9,211 bases of DNA from BTUB01 sp964392765. Lineage in GTDB: Bacteria > Babelota > Babeliae > Babelales > Vermiphilaceae. Below are positions 1-5,367 of the stretch, piece after piece. The DNA lies in NCBI GenBank assembly GCA_964392765.1, contig CAYMRF010000052.1, positions 1-9,211 on the forward strand. The letters are read 5' to 3'. The translations under genes and the position numbers were made by a program. Numbering within the stretch: the first letter of the stretch is position 1; each line of letters opens with the position of its first letter. The notes beneath the pieces are model-generated. The model saw only the letters and a list, made by a program, of their open reading frames with translations. It had not been told where the DNA came from and made no database searches.

Positions 1-294
1 ATCTTCAGGCATACGTGCTCGCAAAAACAGATTACGAATTGCATTTCCGGTTTCTTGCAACTTTTGCAGATCACCATAATCCTGCAATTGTGTCATTAAT
101 TGGCTGATCTGAGGCATTAATCCATTGTATTCCACATAATACCAATACGCCTGGGCGGTAATTGCAAAACCATCTGGGACGCAAATACCCGCATTAGAGA
201 GGGAAGAGATCATTTGCCCGATAGACGCAGTCTTGCCCCCTACCAGGGGAACATCTGCCAAAGTGAGTGTGCGAAATGGTTTAATAAATTTCAT
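1..294 (-). CDS. ppsA: Phosphoenolpyruvate synthase, N-terminal fragment (runs off the window)
   Basis: The 98 visible codons encode the start of phosphoenolpyruvate synthase (pyruvate, water dikinase), which makes PEP from pyruvate with ATP going to AMP and phosphate in the cytosol, a gluconeogenic step. Reading from the ATG at 294, the protein has the typical family opening: a DVPLVGGKTASIGQM stretch (residues about 14-28), then GICVPDGFAITAQAYW (about 36-51) and a NGLMPQI segment. These belong to the N-terminal PEP/pyruvate-binding ATP-grasp domain; the GGK motif lies in the nucleotide-binding part. The histidine and PEP-utilising C-terminal domains lie outside the window. The start is the only ATG that gives the full conserved N-terminus, although no strong Shine-Dalgarno precedes it. 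The upstream side carries a hairpin repeat pair that would lie in the mRNA leader. A pyruvate phosphate dikinase is less likely, because the opening matches PpsA better. Confidence 0.9.
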   Translation of the reverse strand, partial: MKFIKPFRTLTLADVPLVGGKTASIGQMISSLSNAGICVPDGFAITAQAYWYYVEYNGLMPQISQLMTQLQDYGDLQKLQETGNAIRNLFLRARMPED

Positions 295-315
295 GGTACC
301 AATTTTAATTTAGCC

Positions 316-350
316 CCGCTCGAATGGTTCGACGAGCTCACCACGAGCGG
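316..350 (-). repeat. GC-rich hairpin repeat, copy 1 (inverted relative to copy 2)
   Basis: CCGCTCG (316-322) pairs perfectly with CGAGCGG (344-350). After a two-base AA bulge, TGG (325-327) pairs with CCA (341-343). This leaves a 13-base loop, 328-340. Read on the minus strand, the unit aligns with copy 2 at 366-399: same outer stem, nearly identical loop (one difference), but a different inner stem. It resembles the short palindromic REP-like repeats carrying TTCGACRAGCTCA that occur in many unrelated bacterial genomes. It starts 22 bases upstream of the ppsA start codon. Confidence 0.75.
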
Positions 351-365
351 CCGATTATTTCATCT

Positions 366-399
366 CCGCTCGCCCTGAGCTTGTCGAAGGGAGCGAGCG
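366..399 (+). repeat. GC-rich hairpin repeat, copy 2
   Basis: CGCTCG (367-372) pairs with CGAGCG (394-399). CCC (373-375) pairs with GGG (389-391) across an AG bulge (392-393). The loop TGAGCTTGTCGAA spans 376-388. Copy 1 lies 15 bases away in the opposite orientation. Together they form one larger imperfect palindrome (316-399), so a cruciform or long stem is also possible. The three inner base pairs differ from copy 1 on both sides of the stem, which preserves pairing. Confidence 0.75.
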
Positions 400-420
400 T
401 GCAAAGGCGCGTTTGGTATC

Positions 421-449
421 ATGATACAAATGAAAAAAATGTTACACAA
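421..449 (-). promoter_or_regulatory. Candidate ppsA promoter
   Basis: On the minus strand TTGTGT (444-449) is followed after 17 bases by TATCAT (421-426). The -10 box matches consensus at five of six positions; the -35 matches at only three. The -10 lies inside the perfect 12-base palindrome GTATCATGATAC (416-427), which could be an operator. If used, the transcript would start near 414 and carry both hairpin repeats in a leader of about 120 bases before ppsA. This is inference from sequence alone. Confidence 0.35.
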
Positions 450-467
450 TCTTTATTTGAAAATCTT

Positions 468-558
468 CCGTTCGTCTCGAGCGAGCGTAACGAGTCGAGA
501 GATGCCCTCCAAAAACCTCTCCATTCGGCTTCTACGAAGCCTCCATCGAGGCGAACGG
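468..558. repeat. Composite nested inverted-repeat element
   Basis: The outer arms CCGTTCG (468-474) and CGAACGG (552-558) are perfect complements. A second near-copy of the left arm, CCATTCG (521-527), also pairs with 552-558 except at one position. Inside lie TCTCGA (475-480) pairing with TCGAGA (495-500), GGCTTC (527-532) pairing with GAAGCC (536-541), and GCCTC (539-543) pairing with GAGGC (548-552). The last two share bases 539-541, so they exclude each other. The unit looks like an interspersed palindromic element, not coding sequence. Copy number elsewhere in the genome cannot be seen from here. Confidence 0.6.
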
Positions 559-570
559 GTGTGGTTCATA

Positions 571-599
571 TTGACACTAAAAGCTGATAATAGTAATAT
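571..599 (+). promoter_or_regulatory. Sigma70-type promoter for the gene at 648
   Basis: A perfect TTGACA -35 box (571-576) and TAATAT (594-599, four of six consensus positions) are separated by exactly 17 bases. A start near 606 gives a leader of about 40 bases before the ATG at 648. The promoter begins 12 bases after the composite repeat ends. Confidence 0.65.
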
Positions 600-647
600 T
601 ATCGCGGTTTTAACGTATCAAATAACAGCATATACGGAGAAGATTAT

Positions 648-1193
648 ATGCAACTGATGAATTATCGTAAACAAATATCCCTTTCACTACTTTTTGCATT
701 AACCGCAGGAACGGTAACTCCATCTGCATATGCATTCTTCCCCTGCGACAAAAAGGAAGCAAAAAAAATATTAGGTGCTACAGGTCTTCTAGTTGCGTTG
801 ACATGCTTTGTTCGCTTGGTTACTAAAAAAACAGCAGTAAAGCGCGTTTACCCTAAAGATGATTCCTACTCAGAACTTGCATGGTACATTTTTGATGAAT
901 TAATGACTGGTCAGATGGAAAAAGGCGAACGCGCGAGCAAAGTGACCATCGATCCAGAAAATCCTCAAGAACTCACTATCGGATACAGCAAAGTTGAAGC
1001 ACGCGGTGTTACCGGTATTATCTATTCAAACTTGAAGCTCGTGATTATTCCGGCATTAACACTTATGGTCTTATTTAATAAGAGCTTCAAAGATGAAGTA
1101 GTAAAAGGCATCAAGGAAACTCACGATTTCATTCAAAATCCTGATAAGCCATTTGAAGAGATTTGGAACGCCCTAATTCAAAAAAAGGCTTAG
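648..1193 (+). CDS. Exported protein of unknown function with two membrane segments
   Basis: I do not recognise this 181-residue protein. Residues 1-29 form a signal peptide: basic YRK, a hydrophobic run SLSLLFALTAGTV, and an AYA cleavage site before FFPC. A hydrophobic segment follows at about 41-58 (ILGATGLLVALTCFVRLV). A second lies at about 124-143 (IIYSNLKLVIIPALTLMVLF). Between them is a polar domain of about 65 residues. The C-terminus (about 145-181) is charged and helical. It is probably an inner-membrane protein with a periplasmic or cytoplasmic loop. GGAG at 636-639 lies 8 bases before this ATG; the next ATG at 657 is too far from it. It has its own promoter at 571-599. The next gene also has a promoter, so the two are probably separate units. 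Confidence 0.75.
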   Translation: MQLMNYRKQISLSLLFALTAGTVTPSAYAFFPCDKKEAKKILGATGLLVALTCFVRLVTKKTAVKRVYPKDDSYSELAWYIFDELMTGQMEKGERASKVTIDPENPQELTIGYSKVEARGVTGIIYSNLKLVIIPALTLMVLFNKSFKDEVVKGIKETHDFIQNPDKPFEEIWNALIQKKA

Positions 1194-1221
1194 TTCTCAT
1201 TACTCAATAAATTTAGTTTAA

Positions 1222-1249
1222 TTGACAAAACAACTCTGAATTTTATTAT
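1222..1249 (+). promoter_or_regulatory. Sigma70-type promoter for the gene at 1294
   Basis: TTGACA (1222-1227) matches the -35 consensus perfectly. TATTAT (1244-1249) matches the -10 at five of six positions with a 16-base spacer. Transcription would begin near 1256, about 38 bases before the ATG. Confidence 0.65.
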
Positions 1250-1293
1250 ATGAGAAATTGTAAAGAGACCAAAAAGCATATAAGGAGATAACT

Positions 1294-1671
1294 ATGCTAT
1301 TTTCAAAGAAAACCATGGTTTCAGTATTGGCCCTCAGCACATTACTCAACGCTGCCCCAAGAATACAAGCAGTCGAAGCACCCAGCTTGAGACAAGTACT
1401 TTCAGGAGCTAGCGCTTTAGCTACTTTTTATCTTGCAGGTTTGCATGATACAAAATGTGAGAAAAACTTGCTTAAAACATTGAATTTGCCAGCGCATTAT
1501 TTACAACGCACTCTTAATTTTGCGACCAGCAAAGAAGGCGCGTTAGCTATCGGCGCAGGATATTTGGCATTAACACTCGGACTGCATGGTAAAGAGTCAC
1601 ATGCTTACCAATTAGCAAGCCATCTGCTTTCTGCAGCTAAATCTCAAACACCTCCGCCAGCAAGCAATTAA
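1294..1671 (+). CDS. Small exported protein of unknown function
   Basis: This 125-residue product is not recognised. A signal peptide covers residues 1-26 (KK near the start, hydrophobic MVSVLALSTLLNAA, likely cleavage after IQA). The mature part is alanine- and leucine-rich. It has two weakly hydrophobic stretches: GASALATFYLAGL at about 38-50 and GALAIGAGYLALTLGL at about 82-97. They could be membrane segments or packed helices. The tail is polar and ends in a short TPPPASN. A strong AAGGAG lies six bases before the ATG, which fixes the start. The gene has its own promoter upstream and an intrinsic terminator about 20 bases after its stop codon. Confidence 0.75.
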   Translation: MLFSKKTMVSVLALSTLLNAAPRIQAVEAPSLRQVLSGASALATFYLAGLHDTKCEKNLLKTLNLPAHYLQRTLNFATSKEGALAIGAGYLALTLGLHGKESHAYQLASHLLSAAKSQTPPPASN

Positions 1672-1691
1672 TAATTTCAGAATTTTTACCA

Positions 1692-1722
1692 AGAGCCGGG
1701 AGCAATCTCGGCTCTTTTTTTT
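1692..1722 (+). terminator. Intrinsic terminator with GCAA tetraloop
   Basis: A ten-pair stem (1692-1701 with 1706-1715, one G-T pair) closes a GCAA loop (1702-1705 as G-C-A-A). It is followed by a run of eight T (1715-1722). This is a textbook Rho-independent terminator for the gene ending at 1671. Its T-run is immediately followed by the AAGGAG of the next gene. Confidence 0.9.
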
Positions 1723-1733
1723 AAGGAGTTTAC

Positions 1734-2744
1734 ATGATCAACCAAGCTGAAAAACTATTCTTACTTTTCATCTTATTACTTCAGCCACTCAATGGCGTAT
1801 CCTATGATGTTAAAGCACAAGACATGTATGTCACAGGTACTGCATTAGCAGTAGGCGCATTGAGCGGCTATATTATCTCATCAGCATATCATCCTGCTGC
1901 TCTAGAGAAAGCAAAATTAGAACAAGAACAAGCAGAGAAAAAAAAGAAAGAGCTCGCCGAACAAGTTGAAAAAGAACAACACCATGCAGCCGAATTAAAA
2001 AGAGCGCATGCTATAAATCTTTTACTTCAAGTAAAGCATACCTATGTCGATGAATTTAAAAAAATGGAAGAACTACACAAAAAAGAAACGCTTCTTAGCA
2101 TTATTAAAGAAAATTGTGGCATGCGAGAAATGCCGTTAAATCAATACCATACTCTCGTGAGCAGCAATATTGAAGCACTTAAAACTATTGAATCGGTTTT
2201 ACCTGCAGAAAAGCAGCAAGAACGCTTAACGCTCATTACTAATCTGGAACGCATTTTAAAAGCATATAATATTCAAATTTCTGATAAAGCCAAAGCAGAG
2301 AAAGATGAAAATGACGCTAAACGCAAGAATGCCGAAGCAGAGCAACGCAAAGTGGAAAAAGAGCAATTAGAGCTAAAGAAGTTACGATTAGAAATTGATA
2401 ACATCAAAGAAACGAGAAATCTTTTAGAAATAGCAAATCAAAAACTTGATGTGATCAGCACTCGAATCACAGTCTCTGATATTAGAGAAACAGAACATAC
2501 ACAAGAAGTGTCAGCAGCAGTAAATGCACTGCGAATAAAGCAAGCGCATGATCACGACGAAACTAAAAAAGTTCTCTCACAAATTAATCAAGGCACTGAA
2601 AAGCACTTCGCGATGATATTCAAGTTCCTTGAAGCAATACACAATTATTTAATCCCACCGGCACCTCCACAAGCAGCACAACCACAACCGGTTTATTATC
2701 AATATCCAGCTCCTACGCCAAGCGCGCCGCCACTAGGAGCATAA
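1734..2744 (+). CDS. Exported coiled-coil protein with proline-rich C-terminal tail
   Basis: This 336-residue protein is not recognised. It opens with a hydrophobic leader (LFLLFILLLQPLNGV, residues about 8-22) and a possible cleavage site after VKA near 28. A second hydrophobic stretch, GTALAVGALSGYIISSA, lies at about 35-51. Residues about 55-105 and about 180-240 are rich in Glu, Lys, Gln and Ala, with heptad-like character. They probably form coiled coils. The region between them is helical and holds one Cys. The last 29 residues (308-336) are a Pro/Ala/Gln/Tyr-rich tail with repeated PAPP, QPQP and YPAPTP elements, typical of a flexible binding tail. The start is fixed by AAGGAG at 1723-1728, five bases before the ATG. 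An intrinsic terminator sits only 11 bases upstream of the ATG, so transcription must pass through it. The GrpB-family gene follows after 18 bases. Confidence 0.75.
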   Translation: MINQAEKLFLLFILLLQPLNGVSYDVKAQDMYVTGTALAVGALSGYIISSAYHPAALEKAKLEQEQAEKKKKELAEQVEKEQHHAAELKRAHAINLLLQVKHTYVDEFKKMEELHKKETLLSIIKENCGMREMPLNQYHTLVSSNIEALKTIESVLPAEKQQERLTLITNLERILKAYNIQISDKAKAEKDENDAKRKNAEAEQRKVEKEQLELKKLRLEIDNIKETRNLLEIANQKLDVISTRITVSDIRETEHTQEVSAAVNALRIKQAHDHDETKKVLSQINQGTEKHFAMIFKFLEAIHNYLIPPAPPQAAQPQPVYYQYPAPTPSAPPLGA

Positions 2745-2762
2745 CGATAACGTGAGAATTAT

Positions 2763-3284
2763 ATGATTTCAAAAAAAATTATCATTGCAGCCTATAATCC
2801 GGAATGGCCAAATCTTTTTTTTCATGAAAAGACACTTTTAATTGCAGCCTTAAACGAATGGGATATTGCTATTGAGCATATCGGCAGTACGGCAATACCA
2901 AGTTTAAGCGCAAAACCAGTGATTGATATTTTAATGGGTGTTTCACATTTAACTGATGTAAATGATTCATTCATTAAGAAATTGCAAATGCTCGGGTACG
3001 AATATGTACCCGAATATGAAAAAGAGATCCCTGAACGCCGCTATTTTAGAAAAAATAATGCTGATGGAGTTCGCACGCATCAAATTCATGTTTGCGCAAA
3101 AGATTCTGAATTTTGGCATAAGCATATTTTCTTTAGAGATTATCTGCGAAAACATTCTGAGGTTGCTCAAGAATATGAAAAGCTCAAGCGTGCTCTTGCG
3201 GAACATCATACTGATACGCAAGAATACGCTCGAGCAAAAACTGATTTTGTGCACAATATTTTGAATAAACGATTGGAGAAATAA
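2763..3284 (+). CDS. GrpB/UPF0157 family protein (predicted nucleotidyltransferase fold)
   Basis: The 173-residue product is a full-length member of the GrpB (UPF0157) family, which has a nucleotidyltransferase-like fold. The diagnostic block IEHIGSTAIPSLSAKPVIDI spans residues about 37-56. It includes the GST and the Asp of PVIDI, which correspond to the conserved active-site region. The family opening AYNPEWP (10-16) is present. So is a downstream RRYFRK...GVRTHQIHV block (about 92-110), followed by HIFFRDYLRKHSEVAQEYEKLK, the usual C-terminal helix. The substrate is not established for most of the family. The gene follows the coiled-coil gene by 18 bases and ends one base before the next start, suggesting cotranscription. 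Ribosome binding is weak (GTGAGAA). The family often lies near GNAT acetyltransferases and is commonly found on accessory DNA. Confidence 0.88.
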   Translation: MISKKIIIAAYNPEWPNLFFHEKTLLIAALNEWDIAIEHIGSTAIPSLSAKPVIDILMGVSHLTDVNDSFIKKLQMLGYEYVPEYEKEIPERRYFRKNNADGVRTHQIHVCAKDSEFWHKHIFFRDYLRKHSEVAQEYEKLKRALAEHHTDTQEYARAKTDFVHNILNKRLEK

Positions 3285-3285
3285 T

Positions 3286-4013
3286 ATGTCATCATTGCTA
3301 TTGCTCATGTATCTTCTATATATGGATATTGGCAATCCCATTTTTGATTATGGCTCTGCTCATACCTATGCGATGAAAAGTGGTGCAATGCTTGGTTTTT
3401 GCAATCGAGTTACGGGCACCCCCGAGACTTCTTCTGCAGAGATTGCAGAGATAAAAAATTTCTTTGAAAATGTGCCCTACCGGTGGTTTGTTGATAGCAA
3501 AAATAATGAGCTTATTGAAAAATTAGAACACAGCGGCTTGCATTTCAAGGTGGCATATCCCGTGATGAATATAGCATTGAATAGTATCTCTGCCCAAGAA
3601 TATGGAAATGACATAGCTATAAAAGAGATAGATCCTTGCTTATTAAAGACTTGGATTTCCATTGTAGTGAAATCTTATGATCTGCCCAGCGAAGGAGAAC
3701 TTACAAAATTTATTGATTATCTTATTGCGCGCTCTCACCCTCATAATATCCATTTTTACTTAGGATATTATGGCGATATTCCGACTGCTGCCAGCATGGT
3801 ATAGATCATGGCGATATTGTGGGATTGCACTTAGTTGCAACTTTACCCGCATATCGAGGTAAAGGATTGGGATATGCCGTGAGCCAAAAACCGCTCATCG
3901 ATGCGCAGCAACGAGGGGCTTCGCACGCAATTTTATTGGCATCTGAGATGGGCAAACCAGTGTACCAAAAAATTGGTTTCAAAGAATATGCGCTTTGCAA
4001 TGTTTATGGCTGA
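3286..4013 (+). pseudogene. GNAT-family N-acetyltransferase broken by a frameshift
   Basis: Two overlapping reading frames together make one acetyltransferase of about 242 residues. The first (3286-3804, 172 residues) supplies the N-terminal half and ends at a TAG just after AASMV. The second frame continues from about 3804 as DHGDIVGLHLVATLPAYRG, then KGLG. This is the acetyl-CoA-binding motif A (RGKGLG). It is followed by SEMGKPVYQKIGFKEY, the motif B-like C-terminus, ending at 4013. Joining them needs one base added near 3802-3803, or two removed. No slippery heptamer or strong stem-loop is visible there, so programmed frameshifting is unlikely. The start at 3286 has GGAG seven bases upstream, inside the end of the GrpB gene. 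Without the second half the first product cannot bind acetyl-CoA. An assembly or sequencing error is the main alternative. Confidence 0.8.
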
Positions 4014-4193
4014 ATAATTTTTTAGAAAGTGATCAATTGCGCCAGCTCAGATTTCAAATTTGTTAACTTTTCTATTTAAATACCCGAGTCAATCATACAG
4101 GAGCTGCATCGTCAGCTTGCTAAAGAATTTCAATTTGATAGGATACTACCATAATTCAAATGATATTAGATAAAGCAAATCAATCACTCATAT

Positions 4194-4199
4194 TATAAT
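4194..4199 (+). promoter_or_regulatory. Candidate -10 box for the gene at 4225
   Basis: TATAAT matches the consensus perfectly and would start transcription about 18 bases before the ATG. The expected -35 position (around 4171-4176, TAAAGC) is poor, so this is a tentative call. The rest of 4014-4224 is AT-rich. It shows only a short AGCTG/CAGCT inverted repeat at 4102-4117. Confidence 0.35.
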
Positions 4200-4224
4200 T
4201 GTAATATTGCAAACTGAGGTTGCT

Positions 4225-4680
4225 ATGAAAATTAATCAGATATTTTTTGCATTGCTTACGGTGTGCTCTGCTTTTACCTATGGCTGCCAAAAGAACTCTG
4301 TAAAATCTCACCTTGAACAAGCTGCCGCTGACCAAGAGATGATCCGTAAGATTGAAGAAGAGAATAAGCTGAATAGAAAACGCACTATTAAAAATCCCCC
4401 TGTGGCATTGGGCCTAGCTCTCGGAAAATCATTTGCGCAGAAAATGCGTGATGACAATCCTAATAAGAAGTTATTGGAAAATTTTATTGCATTCGTTGAA
4501 ACCGAACCTCAGCGTGCAGCTGAGCAAGAACTACCACAAGATTTCAAGCTCAGATATGAACCACTCCCCCTCTCTTTCGTCACTCATCTAACGATGACAT
4601 CCATGATGGCGCATCTAAAACAAAAAAGAGAAGAGGCTGCTCAAAAATACTTTGATCTCTTTTCTGGTCAGGCAAATTAA
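4225..4680 (+). CDS. Small lipoprotein-like protein sharing the YGC leader
   Basis: This 151-residue product is not recognised beyond its leader. Residues 1-21 (MKINQIFFALLTVCSAFTYG then Cys21) form a signal peptide ending in TYGC, a lipobox-like site with an unusual Tyr at -2. The same MKIN...YGC-Gln/Glu-Lys pattern opens the two minus-strand genes downstream. The mature part is charged and probably helical: EQAAADQEMIRKIEEENKLNRKR, then LGLALGKSFAQKM, and near the C-terminus THLTMTSMMAHLKQKREEAAQKYFDL. It has no clear membrane segment after the leader. I start at 4225, not at the TTG 18 bases upstream, because GAGGT at 4216-4220 is placed for this ATG and the leader then begins as MK. Its stop codon overlaps that of the convergent neighbour. 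Confidence 0.75.
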   Translation: MKINQIFFALLTVCSAFTYGCQKNSVKSHLEQAAADQEMIRKIEEENKLNRKRTIKNPPVALGLALGKSFAQKMRDDNPNKKLLENFIAFVETEPQRAAEQELPQDFKLRYEPLPLSFVTHLTMTSMMAHLKQKREEAAQKYFDLFSGQAN

Positions 4681-5324
4681 AATTTTTTAGTTTCAAATTT
4701 TGCCAATTTAATAAGATTGTAGAAATCTTTTAAGAAATAAGCGCTTACGAATGAGCTGCCTAAGATCAAAGGAGCATTTCTTTTTACACTTGAGATGCGT
4801 TCATGATTTGATTTTGAAGGAGCATACAGGGCGCGCATCATATCCCATGTTTTAAAACCTGCAAAAATACCGGCTATTGTACCCAAACTCGACTTTAGGG
4901 CGAGTTTCATCACTGCCTTTTTGGAAATAGGATCCGAAGGATAAGGCTCGCACATAATACCGTGAAATTCCATGCCGCCAAATTTAGGTGGTTTTTGATT
5001 GTCTTTAATTAATTCTTTGCATAGTTCTTCATAGTGCTTAAGGACGTCCTTGTCAGACGCTGCTGACGCAAGCTCAATCTTGTTCCACCTAAAGATTGAT
5101 GCATCCATTTGTGGCGCCTCATCCTTTTGCTGTTTTTCTAATTCATCTGCAATAGTTTTGGCAAAAAATGCTTTTCCGGATCTGGGCTGAAAGTTATCTT
5201 TTTTTTCTTCAAGAAATACCAAATCTTCTACGGTTAGTTCCGGCGTGCATTTCTCTGATTTTTCACAGCCATAAGCAGAAAGACCCATGATAAGCGCTGC
5301 GAATAATATTAAATCAATTTTCAT
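4677..5324 (-). CDS. YGC-leader protein with two C-terminal membrane segments
   Basis: This 215-residue protein has no recognised family. Its leader MKIDLILFAALIMGLSAYG ends at Cys20 (AYGC), followed by EKSEKC. This nearly repeats the leader of the gene upstream at 5368-6156, down to a 24-base identical DNA stretch. The body (about 27-130) is charged and soluble-looking. Two hydrophobic segments follow: about 140-158 (KLALKSSLGTIAGIFAGF) and about 184-200 (APLILGSSFVSAYFLKD). The product is probably anchored in a membrane. AGGAAG precedes the ATG. The gene lies 43 bases after its upstream neighbour and is likely cotranscribed with it. Its final TAA shares bases with the stop of the convergent gene ending at 4680. 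Confidence 0.75.
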   Translation of the reverse strand: MKIDLILFAALIMGLSAYGCEKSEKCTPELTVEDLVFLEEKKDNFQPRSGKAFFAKTIADELEKQQKDEAPQMDASIFRWNKIELASAASDKDVLKHYEELCKELIKDNQKPPKFGGMEFHGIMCEPYPSDPISKKAVMKLALKSSLGTIAGIFAGFKTWDMMRALYAPSKSNHERISSVKRNAPLILGSSFVSAYFLKDFYNLIKLAKFETKKF

Positions 5325-5367
5325 AAAATCTTCCTAAAAGTATGTTTTAGAGATACAAAATGGCTAA

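Larger units (their letters stand above)
295..647. other. Gene-free, repeat-rich intergenic region between divergent genes
   Basis: This stretch separates ppsA (minus) from the exported-protein gene at 648 (plus). It is clearly more GC-rich than its surroundings between about 314 and 400 and again between 468 and 560. Those parts are made of inverted-repeat elements described separately. Open frames crossing it exist only because the repeats lack stops. They give low-complexity peptides such as ALSLSKGA, which come from the repeat itself and have no ribosome binding site of note. The remaining sequence holds promoter candidates for both flanking genes. Confidence 0.75.

Noticed and set aside
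316..558. A CRISPR array
   Set aside because: The repeats are few, inverted and not evenly spaced, and no cas gene is present.
324..587. An 87-codon open frame in the repeat region
   Set aside because: It is read entirely through palindromic repeats, gives repeat-derived peptides such as ALSLSKGA, has no good ribosome binding site and covers the promoter of the next gene.
421..657. A 78-codon open frame overlapping the start of the gene at 648
   Set aside because: It crosses the composite repeat and a strong promoter and overlaps a well-supported start; its Lys- and Leu-rich peptide matches no family.
2962..3341. Open frames on both strands inside the GrpB-family gene
   Set aside because: They are other-frame reads of a conserved gene and have low-complexity Ile/Leu/Phe-rich sequence.
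3790..3810. Programmed frameshift in the GNAT gene
   Set aside because: No slippery heptamer or downstream structure is visible at the frame change, so an ordinary lesion or sequence error is more likely.
3806..4000. Minus-strand frame opposite the GNAT C-terminal half
   Set aside because: The plus strand carries the acetyl-CoA motif RGKGLG; the opposite frame has no signature.
5334..5350. CTAAAA/TTTTAG inverted repeat between the two minus-strand YGC genes as a terminator
   Set aside because: The stem has only one G-C pair and no T-run follows it on the minus strand; it merges into the ribosome binding site instead.
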